DNA of 37,647 nt from Comamonadaceae bacterium (GTDB taxonomy: Bacteria; Pseudomonadota; Gammaproteobacteria; Burkholderiales; Burkholderiaceae_C). The stretch is from the NCBI GenBank assembly GCA_947475685.1, contig CANJNC010000036.1, positions 1-37,647 of the forward strand, given 5' to 3'. Under the pieces are notes generated by a model. That model did no database searches and was not told the origin of the DNA. It saw only the letters and a list, made by a program, of their open reading frames with translations. Made by a program: the position numbers and the translations under genes. This document shows positions 8,922 through 17,194 of the stretch, one piece after another; the stretch's first letter is position 1, and the number at the start of each line of letters is the position of its first letter.

Positions 8922-9353
8922 TTGAGACCATCGCTACACACGCCCGTTGCAGTCAACCCCATAGAAGCCATGTATGCCATTCAGTCCATGGGCCGAGGGG
9001 ATGAGTTGACACGCCTGATGGATTTGGAGTTGCCTCAATTGAAGGAACAACTCTGCATAGGCCATCCCGCTGAGGGCGTGACCATGAGTCAACAAATGGT
9101 TCGACTTGAGATGGATTACATTCTTCAACTTCAAATTTCAAGACAAGAAGTCCAAGACAAAATTGACATCTACCTCAACGTCAGCTCCTCAGCGTTTGTG
9201 GTGAAATTTGACTCGAAACAATACAGTTTGATTACCGCCAAAAGCATTTGCAATTTGATTTACCAACTGATGTGCAAACAAAAACCCATCAACCCAGAGA
9301 TGACGTCCTCAGAGATCATGCTGAGCAAACAAACTCATCTATCGATTTTATAA
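8922..9353 (+). CDS. hypothetical protein, 143 aa
   Basis: Not recognised. A soluble, mixed-charge protein without signal or membrane segment. The N-terminal half is predicted helical (IEAMYAIQSM, LTRLMDLELPQLKEQL, a Gln-rich MSQQMVRLEMDYILQLQ). The C-terminal part is beta/alpha-like (SAFVVKFDSKQYSLITAK). The frame is open from a TTG at 8883, but the TTG at 8922 is preferred because AAGGAAG lies 5 bases upstream. An inverted repeat TTATCG / CGATAA (8887-8905) sits in the leader just before this site. The gene is flanked by the amidohydrolase (same strand) and the monooxygenase operon (convergent). It has no assigned role. Confidence 0.55.
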   Translation: MRPSLHTPVAVNPIEAMYAIQSMGRGDELTRLMDLELPQLKEQLCIGHPAEGVTMSQQMVRLEMDYILQLQISRQEVQDKIDIYLNVSSSAFVVKFDSKQYSLITAKSICNLIYQLMCKQKPINPEMTSSEIMLSKQTHLSIL

Positions 9354-9516
9354 GCCAGTGGTTTCTTGACCTCAATCCCCCTTAAAAGTGGCCTTGCCCA
9401 AGCCTTGTGCATTTTTTGATGTGGGTTTGGCTTTTAAGTTCTCAAGCCACAGCAAATCACCTCAAAGCACCAAGCATCCATGCCAGCCCTACTGCGAGTG
9501 AATCCCTCCATGCCCC

Positions 9517-10719
9517 TCAAGTCAGGGCAATCGGCGTCCAAAGCCAATCAAGGCACCTGAAAAAGTCCTCTGAGCTTTGCTCTGTAAAACGCGCCGTTCT
9601 GACAGAGGCCATGTGCGCTTCGCAATGGAAGTCTTCCCACAAACTTCGCGACTGCAATTGCACACGGGCGGTTCTTAAGAACCGCTTTTTCTCAAACTCT
9701 TTGAACACACTCTCTATATCCCCTAAAGAGTTGTGCATCAAATGGGCCAACACCACCGAATCTTCTATGGCCATGCATGCACCTTGGGCAAAGGACTGCA
9801 AGGTTGCATGCGCACTGTCACCCAAAAGCGTCACCCGTTTGTCGCTCCATCCCCGAACGGGTTCGCGATCGGCGATGGCCCAACGTCTCTTCAAATCCAT
9901 GTAGCCCATGGCCAATTGTGCTTGAGGGACCACTTGCGATTTGATGCCTTCAATGTAGTCAGCATAAGCCCGATCGCTCACCTCTTGCACGCCTGAGGGC
10001 AGCTTGACGACCAAGACGATGTTCAAGACACTGGAGTGCCTAAGGGGGTAGTAAATCACGTGAAACCCTCTGCCCGTCCACATGCTCACGCCAGCTCGCG
10101 CCCGTAAGGGTTCAGGCAGCTCGGACATCGGCACCAAACAGCGATGTGCCACATAGCCGCTCTCTTTGGGCACGTCGCACGGATGCAACTTGCCTCTTAA
10201 TTTAGAGCGCAACCCATCTGCAGCAATCAATGCACTTGCACGGAACTCTTTCCCTTCAGCGCTGATGGCCACTACACCGTCGCGATCTTGCGCATAATCC
10301 ACCACCGTGGTGGATTGGTTTAAATTGACATGAGGCAACTTTGCACAGGCCTTTAGTAAAACCTCGTGCAAATCAACCCGGTGTATGGCCAAGTAGGGCA
10401 AGCCTTGGTAACGCTCCATATAAAGAGCCGACTTGAGGGGCAGGTGCGTCAAAGTCTGAGCGGTATAGGCATCCAACAAATCAATCTCTGAGGGCAAGTA
10501 AGAAGCGCCGACCACGTCTTTCTCAATGCCCAAAGCGCGAAGCATGGGAACGACATTGGGCCCCATTTGAACACCGTAGCCAATAGCGCCAATTTGATCG
10601 GCCTGCTCAAACAGTTGAACCGAAAAACCTTTGAGTCCAAGTGCCAGTGCCGCTGACAGTCCAGCCACACCGCCCCCCACAATGACAATGGGCTTTGAGT
10701 TTTTTAAATCTGTGCTCAT
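9517..10719 (-). CDS. FAD-dependent aromatic monooxygenase (salicylate / 3-hydroxybenzoate hydroxylase type)
   Basis: A 400-residue group A flavoprotein hydroxylase that uses NAD(P)H and O2 to hydroxylate aromatic acids. Domain marks in order: dinucleotide fold IVIVGGGVAGLSAALAL (GxGxxG at 15-20), the DG motif AADGLRSKLRGKL, and the second FAD motif LLGDSAHATLQSFAQGA. This order and length match salicylate 1-hydroxylase and 3-hydroxybenzoate 6-hydroxylase relatives. It is the last gene of the minus-strand liv operon, 53 bp after livF, suggesting that the transporter imports its substrate. The exact substrate is not readable. Confidence 0.85.
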   Translation of the reverse strand: MSTDLKNSKPIVIVGGGVAGLSAALALGLKGFSVQLFEQADQIGAIGYGVQMGPNVVPMLRALGIEKDVVGASYLPSEIDLLDAYTAQTLTHLPLKSALYMERYQGLPYLAIHRVDLHEVLLKACAKLPHVNLNQSTTVVDYAQDRDGVVAISAEGKEFRASALIAADGLRSKLRGKLHPCDVPKESGYVAHRCLVPMSELPEPLRARAGVSMWTGRGFHVIYYPLRHSSVLNIVLVVKLPSGVQEVSDRAYADYIEGIKSQVVPQAQLAMGYMDLKRRWAIADREPVRGWSDKRVTLLGDSAHATLQSFAQGACMAIEDSVVLAHLMHNSLGDIESVFKEFEKKRFLRTARVQLQSRSLWEDFHCEAHMASVRTARFTEQSSEDFFRCLDWLWTPIALT

Positions 10720-10772
10720 AAAGATTTCAAGGGTTTAATAAGGACTGAAAGCCACGCAGGCCTGAATATGCT

Positions 10773-11483
10773 TCAATGCGCAACAATCAACTCAGACAAA
10801 AGTTGTGCATCCGCCAGCAAAGTCTCACTTTGACCCTGGTGAATGATTTGACCGCGGCTCAAAACAATGACTTGCTCGGTTGCTTGCAAAGCCAACTTAG
10901 CCGATTGCTCAACCAACAAAACCGTCAACGACTCTTGATGAATCAATCGGCGCAAGACGCCCAAAAGCATTTCAACGATCACAGGGGCCAAGCCCTCCAT
11001 GGGTTCATCGAGCAAGAGCAATGAGGGGTTGCCCATCAAGGCTCGAGCAATCGAGAGCATTTGCTGCTCACCGCCCGAGAGTTGGTTGCCCATGTTGCTT
11101 TTTCTCTCAAATAAGCGGGGAAACAAATCGTAGACTCGCTCTAGAGGCCATTGACCGCTTCTCGCAGCAACCCTTAAGTTCTCCTCCACCGTCAAGGAGG
11201 GGAAAACATCCCTCGTTTGTGGCACATAACCAATTCCCCCTTGCGAGCGCTCATGAACGGGCAAACCTTGCAACGCCTGCCCGCGGTATTGAATGCTGCC
11301 CTTGCTCATTTGGGTGTGGCCCATGATGGTGGCCAAGAGGGTTGTTTTACCCACACCATTGCGACCTAAAATGGCCATGGAGCCTTTTTCTGGCACCTGA
11401 AAGCTCACATCCTCAAGCACCAAAGTCTCACCATAGCCTGCCCAAACGCCAGAAAGTTTCAACGATGCATCGGACTCAAGCAT
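10773..11483 (-). CDS. livF: branched-chain amino acid-type ABC transporter ATPase LivF
   Basis: A 236-residue ABC ATPase. Walker A GRNGVGKTT, the signature LSGGEQQMLSIARAL and Walker B LLLLDEPMEGLAP are in normal order, and length and the Glu-Gly-Leu after Walker B fit LivF. It hydrolyses ATP on the cytoplasmic face of the LivHM permease. Its start overlaps the end of livG by 8 bp, indicating translational coupling. The cassette continues into an aromatic monooxygenase, so the cargo may be an aromatic acid and not an amino acid (inference). Confidence 0.93.
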   Translation of the reverse strand: MLESDASLKLSGVWAGYGETLVLEDVSFQVPEKGSMAILGRNGVGKTTLLATIMGHTQMSKGSIQYRGQALQGLPVHERSQGGIGYVPQTRDVFPSLTVEENLRVAARSGQWPLERVYDLFPRLFERKSNMGNQLSGGEQQMLSIARALMGNPSLLLLDEPMEGLAPVIVEMLLGVLRRLIHQESLTVLLVEQSAKLALQATEQVIVLSRGQIIHQGQSETLLADAQLLSELIVAH

Positions 11484-12225
11484 GCTGCTCTCCTAAATAC
11501 ACTTGATGCACGCGCGTATCTTGAGAGACCTCTTGTGGCGTGCCTTCACAAAGCACGGCACCTTGAACCAAGACAGTGATTTTCTTGGCAAACTTAAACA
11601 CCAAATCCATGTCGTGCTCAATGATCATGATGGCGATGTCCTTGGGCAAAATATCCAACGCACTCAATATCCGTTGCGACTCCATGGAGGGCACCCCTGC
11701 CGCAGGCTCATCAAGCAATAACACTTTGGGCTTCAATCCCAAAGCAATGGCGATCTCCACCAAGCGCTGTTTGCCATAGGGCAAATCCTTGACCATCTTT
11801 TGGGCATCTGACTCCATCCCCAACAACTCCAACAAAGACATCGCCTCTTCGGTGACATTGGCATAGGATTTGGCTGTTTTCCACTTGCCCATGGACAAGC
11901 CCAGCCTCTCAGACACGCCCAAGGCCACATTGTCCAATACGCTCATCTTGCCAAACAAGGTATTGATTTGAAAAGTGCGGCCCAGACCTTTTTTTACCCG
12001 CTCAGACTGAGACAAGTTTGACACCTCTTCTCCCGCTAAAAATACTTGTCCCAAAGAGGGCGTCAACCCCCCTGTCAACAAATTCACGAAAGTCGTCTTG
12101 CCCGCACCATTTGGACCAATGAGGGCATGACGCGCACCCACTTCCAACTGAAAATCGATGTGATCTGCCACCGTCAAAGCGCCAAAGCTTTTGCATAAAC
12201 CACGGGTCTCTAAAGCATACGTCAT
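11476..12225 (-). CDS. livG: branched-chain amino acid-type ABC transporter ATPase LivG
   Basis: A 249-residue ABC ATPase with Walker A GPNGAGKTTFVNLLTGG, a divergent signature LPYGKQRLVEIAIAL and Walker B VLLLDEPAAGVPS. The extra loop between Walker A and the signature is typical of LivG as opposed to LivF. It pairs with LivF as the nucleotide-binding heterodimer. Its start overlaps the end of livM by 4 bp (ATGA type), so livM, livG and livF are tightly coupled. Confidence 0.93.
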   Translation of the reverse strand: MTYALETRGLCKSFGALTVADHIDFQLEVGARHALIGPNGAGKTTFVNLLTGGLTPSLGQVFLAGEEVSNLSQSERVKKGLGRTFQINTLFGKMSVLDNVALGVSERLGLSMGKWKTAKSYANVTEEAMSLLELLGMESDAQKMVKDLPYGKQRLVEIAIALGLKPKVLLLDEPAAGVPSMESQRILSALDILPKDIAIMIIEHDMDLVFKFAKKITVLVQGAVLCEGTPQEVSQDTRVHQVYLGEQHA

Positions 12226-13214
12226 GATGGTTGCGATCCCGCTAGTCGAGTCCTTGATTTGACCAAGAGTTTATCCATGATGCCCAGCACCCCCCCTCTG
12301 GCAAACAACACCACGAACACCAACAAAAGGCCAATGCCAAAATACCAGTACTCGGGAAACTGTTTGGCCAAATAGTCTTGTGCAAGCAAAAAGACCACAG
12401 GGCCCACAAAGGCGCCATACAGCCTGCCCACACCGCCCAAGATGAGCATGACCAACAATTCGCCCGAAGGCTCAAAGCCCAAAACATTGAGCCCCACAAA
12501 TTGATTGGTTTGCGCGAGCAACGCACCCGCAAGACCCGCAATCAAAGCGGACAAGGTATAGACCATCATGAGCTTTTTATACACGGGTGCTCCTATGGCG
12601 TGCATGCGAGCACTGTTTTCTCGTATGCCCATCAAAGACACACCAAAAGGCGAATAGATGAGTCGGCGAATGATCCCCCAGGCACCAAAAAGCAAAACTA
12701 AACAATACAAGTAGGCCGTCTTGCCAAAGAGGTCGAACTTGAACATCCCCAAGATGGGTGCAATCTCCATGCCCGAGAGTCCATCCGCACCACCGGTGAC
12801 AAAGGTCGCCTTGTTAGCGACTTCTAAACACAAGGCCGAAATCGCAAGCGTCATCATCAGTTGCGTGAGCCCCTTCATCTTCAAAATCACCGCACCCGTG
12901 ATCAAGCCCAACAGCCCAGCACCCAAGGCACTGGCAAGCAACTGTAGCAGCGGATCGGTGACGCCTAATTTCGCAGCCAAGATCCCGGTGATGTATGCAC
13001 CCAACCCAAAAAAACTGGCATGGCCCAAGGTGATGATGCCAGCATAACCAATGATCAAATCCAATGAGAGCGCAAATAAAATGTAGGTGAGCACTCTTGC
13101 ACCCAAAGACAAATATTCGGGCAAGAAAAAATACACCAATAAAGCCAAGACCCATGGCAGATATTCTGTCCAACGAACACGCGAATCGACCATGTAACCG
13201 ACAAGTTGACTCAT
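12222..13214 (-). CDS. livM: branched-chain amino acid-type ABC transporter permease LivM
   Basis: A 330-residue polytopic inner-membrane permease, about eight to ten hydrophobic helices, carrying the LivM hallmark GYAGIITLGHASFFGLGAY. The frame extends upstream to 13304, but the ATG at 13214 forms a 4-bp ATGA overlap with the livH stop and gives a family-like N-terminus (MSQLVGYMVDSRVRW), so it is chosen. It forms the translocation pore with LivH. Confidence 0.92.
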   Translation of the reverse strand: MSQLVGYMVDSRVRWTEYLPWVLALLVYFFLPEYLSLGARVLTYILFALSLDLIIGYAGIITLGHASFFGLGAYITGILAAKLGVTDPLLQLLASALGAGLLGLITGAVILKMKGLTQLMMTLAISALCLEVANKATFVTGGADGLSGMEIAPILGMFKFDLFGKTAYLYCLVLLFGAWGIIRRLIYSPFGVSLMGIRENSARMHAIGAPVYKKLMMVYTLSALIAGLAGALLAQTNQFVGLNVLGFEPSGELLVMLILGGVGRLYGAFVGPVVFLLAQDYLAKQFPEYWYFGIGLLLVFVVLFARGGVLGIMDKLLVKSRTRLAGSQPS

Positions 13215-14086
13215 GATCTCTTTCCCATTAAGCCTTGCGGCCTCCAAAGCAACAATCCAATCGTTGCGATATAGATAAAAAACGCACCAAACTGTGGCAA
13301 CCAATATTTACAAGCGGTGTCGGTGACGCCTATTAAAAGGGCCGCCACAAATGGACCACGCAAACTGCCCAAGCCACCCACCGAGACGACAATTAAAAAG
13401 AACACCAATTGCTCAAAGGGGTAGGTGGGTTGGATTGCGACAATTTCTGCACCAAGCCCGCCACCAAGACCAGCCAAGCCACTGCCAACGGCAAAGGTCA
13501 TGGTAAATAAGCTTTTTGTATTGATCCCAATGGACTGCGCCATGGCGCGGTTGTCCACTGAGGCTCTGACTTTTGCGCCCCATATCGTGCGCTCGACACC
13601 AAACCAAAGCGCGGCAATGATCCCCGCGGTGAACACGATCAAGAACACCCGGTAAGCGGGAAAATCTCTGCCAATCAAGGGGAATTGACCCTTTAAATAA
13701 TCGGGCAAGATGACCGGTTGCTGCAAGGTGCCAAAAATCAATCTTGCAACAGCCACAGACATATAAATCAACCCAATGGTAAAGAGCACTTGCTCCAACT
13801 CCGCCTCGCCATAAAGACGAGCGTAAAGTGTGCGCTCAAGCACCACACTCACCAAGGCCACCAAGGCAAAACACATGACCAAGGCCAAAGGAAAAGGGAT
13901 GTCAAACTTTGACAATGACACCACCAGCACATAGCCCCCCGTCATGGCAAACACCCCATGCGCCAAATTCGTAAACCCCATGAGTCCCATGGTCACAGAC
14001 AGCCCCACAGAGATGACATACAAAATCATGCCGTAGGCCAAACCATGAAAGGCCACACTCACCAAGGACGATAAAAAAAATTCCAT
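13211..14086 (-). CDS. livH: branched-chain amino acid-type ABC transporter permease LivH
   Basis: A 291-residue polytopic permease. N-terminal GLAYGMILYVISVGLSV and GFTNLAHGVFAMTGGYV are the family's first helices, and AIQPTYPFEQLVFFLIVV precedes the conserved GGLGSLRGPFVAALLIG. It is the first membrane gene after livK, separated from it by a 94-bp spacer containing a strong hairpin, which may lower expression of livHMGF relative to the binding protein. Confidence 0.92.
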   Translation of the reverse strand: MEFFLSSLVSVAFHGLAYGMILYVISVGLSVTMGLMGFTNLAHGVFAMTGGYVLVVSLSKFDIPFPLALVMCFALVALVSVVLERTLYARLYGEAELEQVLFTIGLIYMSVAVARLIFGTLQQPVILPDYLKGQFPLIGRDFPAYRVFLIVFTAGIIAALWFGVERTIWGAKVRASVDNRAMAQSIGINTKSLFTMTFAVGSGLAGLGGGLGAEIVAIQPTYPFEQLVFFLIVVSVGGLGSLRGPFVAALLIGVTDTACKYWLPQFGAFFIYIATIGLLLWRPQGLMGKRS

Positions 14087-14111
14087 GCTTATTGAGCTCT
14101 CATCGAGAAAA

Positions 14112-14145
14112 TAGCCCTTAGATGCGCACTTGCACCTAAGGGCTA
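14112..14145 (-). terminator. livK-livH intergenic hairpin (attenuator or partial terminator)
   Basis: Perfect 10-bp inverted repeat TAGCCCTTAG / CTAAGGGCTA with a 14-nt loop. Read on the minus strand it is followed at once by TTTTC. Its place between a binding-protein gene and the permease genes fits the common arrangement in which a processed or partly terminated transcript gives excess binding protein. Confidence 0.65.
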
Positions 14146-14180
14146 AGCATTTTAGGATTGCTCTGCCAAGTTAACGTATT

Positions 14181-15380
14181 TTACTTCTTCTTATCGGCCT
14201 CTTTCATGGGGTCTTTCACAGCAGTCCCAATGGTCTCAATCTCGACGTTGGCAAGTTTACCGCCAACCTTTTTGACTTCTCTTAAATACTCGGGATTGAC
14301 CACATCACGTGTTTCAGGGTCAATGGAGAATGCGCCTCTGGGGCTGGTTGTGCTTTTCCATTTTTTAAAAAATTCCATGGATTTGTCTGGATCGACTTTG
14401 CCTGCCTGCTCACGAATGGCAGCAAAAATCGCATCCATCGCATCCCAAGCGGCAACGACCATGAAGCCAGGATTCAAATCGGCACCAAACTCTTTTTTGT
14501 AAGCAGCCACAAAGGCTTTGTTGGCTGGGCGGTCCGAGGCTGCGGAGTAGTGATGCACTGTGGTGATGCCCAAGGCCACGTCACCCATGCCTTGAAGCTC
14601 TTCATCGGTCACAATGTCTCCCGTTCCGATGAACTTGATGCCCGCTTTTGGCAAGTCTAAATCAGCGTATGACTTCATCATCGCTGTGGCCGCTTTACCT
14701 GCAGGATTGAAGCCAAACAACACGTCGGGCTTGGCATCCTTGATTCTTTGCATGAAAGGCACAAAGTCTGGGTTGGCCAAAGGCACGCGAACACTGCCCA
14801 AGACCTCACCGCCGCCTTCTTTGAATCCTTTGATGAAACCTTCCTCCGCTTCATGACCAGGCGCAAAATCGCTCACCGATGTGTACGCCTTCTTGTACTT
14901 CTTTGAGGCCCACTGGCCCAAGGGATACGCGGATTGCCACAACGTGAAAGACACACGGGTCATGTAGGGCGCATTGACCATGACCCTGGCGCCTGCAGCA
15001 TTCATGCTCACAAAGGGCACTTTGGCTTCTGTGGTCAATGGAGCGATGGCAGCCATATTGGGCGTCCAGACCACGCCGGTCAAGAACTGAACCTTGTCAC
15101 GAACGATCAACTCTTGAGCGACGCGCTTGGCCACATCGGGATTGGGTCCCGTGTCATCTCTGGTAATCAACTCCACCTTCACCCCAGGTGGAAGCTTATC
15201 TCCATTGAGTTTCATAAAAAGCTTGACGCCCTTGTCAAGCTGATCGCCTTGAGCTGCAGCCGCGCCACTGTAGGAGCTGATAAAACCAATTTTGACCGTT
15301 TCGGCCTGGGCCATTGAGCCAAAGCCTAAAGCGAGCGCTGAAAAGCCGACTAAAACCACGGCTTTAAGAGTGAATTTCAT
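14181..15380 (-). CDS. livK: periplasmic substrate-binding protein of the Liv-type ABC transporter
   Basis: A 399-residue exported binding protein (Peripla_BP_6 / receptor-ligand-binding fold). A signal peptide (AVVLVGFSALALGFGSMAQA) is followed by the mature start ETVKIGFISSYSG, typical of LivK relatives. The ATG at 15380 is selected because AGGAG lies just upstream; the frame extends to 15419 without a comparable site. It delivers ligand to LivHMGF. Members of this family with aromatic-acid ligands are known next to aromatic catabolic genes, and the divergent Rieske oxygenase and downstream monooxygenase suggest that here. The Lys-rich C-terminus (EADKKK) is unremarkable. Confidence 0.85.
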   Translation of the reverse strand: MKFTLKAVVLVGFSALALGFGSMAQAETVKIGFISSYSGAAAAQGDQLDKGVKLFMKLNGDKLPPGVKVELITRDDTGPNPDVAKRVAQELIVRDKVQFLTGVVWTPNMAAIAPLTTEAKVPFVSMNAAGARVMVNAPYMTRVSFTLWQSAYPLGQWASKKYKKAYTSVSDFAPGHEAEEGFIKGFKEGGGEVLGSVRVPLANPDFVPFMQRIKDAKPDVLFGFNPAGKAATAMMKSYADLDLPKAGIKFIGTGDIVTDEELQGMGDVALGITTVHHYSAASDRPANKAFVAAYKKEFGADLNPGFMVVAAWDAMDAIFAAIREQAGKVDPDKSMEFFKKWKSTTSPRGAFSIDPETRDVVNPEYLREVKKVGGKLANVEIETIGTAVKDPMKEADKKK

Positions 15381-15738
15381 AGTTTCTCCTAAAATAGAGT
15401 AAAAAATCTTCATGAACAAAAGGCAAAGTCTATCAAAAAAGAGGGCTTTTTTTCATGAGAATTACCCTTGAAGCTTGGATTTGCCTGCTCCAAGCGAAGA
15501 ACTTGCTTGTCTCAGCTCAACAAATAACCCAGGCCAAGCTCATACATACCCTTTGAGCTTGGCGCCACAGACAGAAAAAAAGTGGATCTTAAGAGCAAAA
15601 GAAAAAATTAAGTTATTTGCCAAAGTTGGCCCAAGCGGTCGGATAATGAAAAAATAACACCCGTCTTCTGGATGCGCTCACAGTGGCATGGCAATTGACA
15701 GGGCGTGAGAACATGCCGTCCATAGGAACTTTTAAACC
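15381..15738. other. 358-bp divergent control region between livK and the Rieske oxygenase gene
   Basis: No coding sequence is supported here. It holds the livK ribosome-binding site at its left end, an A/T-rich stretch with short A and T runs at about 15428-15452, a perfect long inverted repeat at 15533-15563, and a weak ribosome-binding site (AGGA) 11 bases before the Rieske start. No sigma70 promoter with good spacing was convincing. Confidence 0.5.
15533..15563. promoter_or_regulatory. candidate operator: 10-bp inverted repeat
   Basis: GCCAAGCTCA and TGAGCTTGGC are exact reverse complements with an 11-nt spacer, so the half-sites are centred about 21 bp (two helical turns) apart. It lies roughly midway between two divergent catabolic/transport transcripts. 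This geometry suits a dimeric regulator, although a transcript hairpin is also possible. No regulator gene is adjacent. Confidence 0.5.
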
Positions 15739-17115
15739 ATGAAAGCCGATCAAAATAAACTCTTGACCCAAGTTGGACCCCACAGCCCATGTGGTGATTT
15801 GCTTAGACTTTATTGGCAACCGGTTGCGCTGCTTGACGAGTTCAATGCCCAACTTGACCCCAAGATGCAAGAGCGACCCTTAAAGGCCGTTCGAGTTTTT
15901 GGCGAAGACTTGGTTTTATTCAAGGATCTCTCAGGCCGCTTTGGCTTGATTGACAAGCATTGTGCCCACCGAGGTGTTGACCTCTCCTTTGCAAGGTATG
16001 AGGGGGACGGTATCCGTTGCCCATTTCATGGCTGGAAATTTGATGTCAATGGACACTGCTTGGACACCCCTGCAGAGCCCACGGGCTCAAGGCTAAAGGA
16101 GCACATCCAACAGAGGCACTATCCAGTGATTGAGAAAGCTGGGGTGATATTCGCTTGGATGGGGCCCCCCAATCAAACGCCACCGCCCTTTCCCCGGTTT
16201 GATTGTTTTGAAGCACCTTCTAGCCACAGTTTTGCATTCAAAGGCCGCTGGAAGGCCAATTGGCTTCAAGCCTTTGAAGTCGGAATCGATCCAGCGCATC
16301 CTTCATTTTTACATCGTTTTTTGCAAGACGAAGACCTGCAAAGCATTGGAGACAACGACGCAGGCAAGCAGTTTCGAAGTGCCAGTGCGGGAGAGATCAA
16401 CGGTCAAAAGTGGCCCATGACACGAATCATGCGCGAGTTTTGTCAACCCAACATCAGTTTTGAAAGCAAACCCTATGGCATGGAGATCACTTCACTCAGA
16501 AGCATGGATGAACAACTCACTCACGTGAGAGTCACACAGGCTATTTTTCCAGCCACCTTTGTGATCCCTTTATCCGAAAGCTTAAGCATCACTCAGTTTC
16601 ATGTGCCCGTGGATGACGAACACACGTATTGGTATTCATTTTTCACAAGTTTTGACAAACCCTTGAACAAAGAGGCCATGAGAGCGCAGCGCCTTCAGTT
16701 CATCTCCTTGCCTGACTACATTCCCAAATCAGGCGCTCACAACCACTGGGGCTTTAATGCCAAGGAACAGGTGAGCCAAACCTATCTTGGCATGGGAGAA
16801 GAGGACATCAACGTCCATGACCAGTGGGCCGTAGAGAGCATGGGCCCCATTCAAGACCGAACCCAAGAACACCTGGGCACCTCCGATGTGCTGATCATGG
16901 CAAATCGACGCGTGCTCTTAAAAGCCATTGAAGACGTACAAAACGGCGCAACACCTCCCGGTGTGTCCAATGCACTCATTTCAAGCTCGCGCTTTGGGCC
17001 AGATATTGTTGATGGCGTTGCACCCAGTTTGGAGTGGTCAAACTGGTGGAGAGACCAGGTCAAACACAAACAAGAAATGTGTCAATGGCTTACGGATGAA
17101 CTCAGTGTCCCTTAA
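15739..17115 (+). CDS. Rieske non-heme iron oxygenase, phthalate-4,5-dioxygenase-like oxygenase component
   Basis: A 458-residue ring-hydroxylating oxygenase. The Rieske [2Fe-2S] ligands are C75/H77 (HCAHRGVDLS) and C94/H97 (CPFHGWKFD). The catalytic iron site is D184 with H187 and H192 in GIDPAHPSFLHRF. The length, the NWLQAFE lead-in and the absence of an adjacent small subunit place it with alpha-only oxygenases such as phthalate dioxygenase and vanillate/dicamba O-demethylase relatives. It needs an external reductase, and none is encoded in the window. The next gene, 79 bp downstream, is a GS-like ligase, so the two may act in sequence. Substrate unknown. Confidence 0.88.
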   Translation: MKADQNKLLTQVGPHSPCGDLLRLYWQPVALLDEFNAQLDPKMQERPLKAVRVFGEDLVLFKDLSGRFGLIDKHCAHRGVDLSFARYEGDGIRCPFHGWKFDVNGHCLDTPAEPTGSRLKEHIQQRHYPVIEKAGVIFAWMGPPNQTPPPFPRFDCFEAPSSHSFAFKGRWKANWLQAFEVGIDPAHPSFLHRFLQDEDLQSIGDNDAGKQFRSASAGEINGQKWPMTRIMREFCQPNISFESKPYGMEITSLRSMDEQLTHVRVTQAIFPATFVIPLSESLSITQFHVPVDDEHTYWYSFFTSFDKPLNKEAMRAQRLQFISLPDYIPKSGAHNHWGFNAKEQVSQTYLGMGEEDINVHDQWAVESMGPIQDRTQEHLGTSDVLIMANRRVLLKAIEDVQNGATPPGVSNALISSSRFGPDIVDGVAPSLEWSNWWRDQVKHKQEMCQWLTDELSVP

Positions 17116-17194
17116 GCGTGCTCAAGCTCAAAGCAAGACCATTCGCTTCAGGCCCCCCTTGTTTTTTTGATGTTCAATAATTAGGCACTCACTT

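Noticed and set aside
8922-9353. FlhD-like regulator as an identity for the unknown protein
   Set aside because: A short run around DLELPQLKEQL looked similar, but the rest does not align, so no name was given.
9381-9438. CTTAAAAG / CTTTTAAG repeat as a bidirectional terminator
   Set aside because: Only 8 A/T-rich pairs around a 42-nt loop; too weak to claim.
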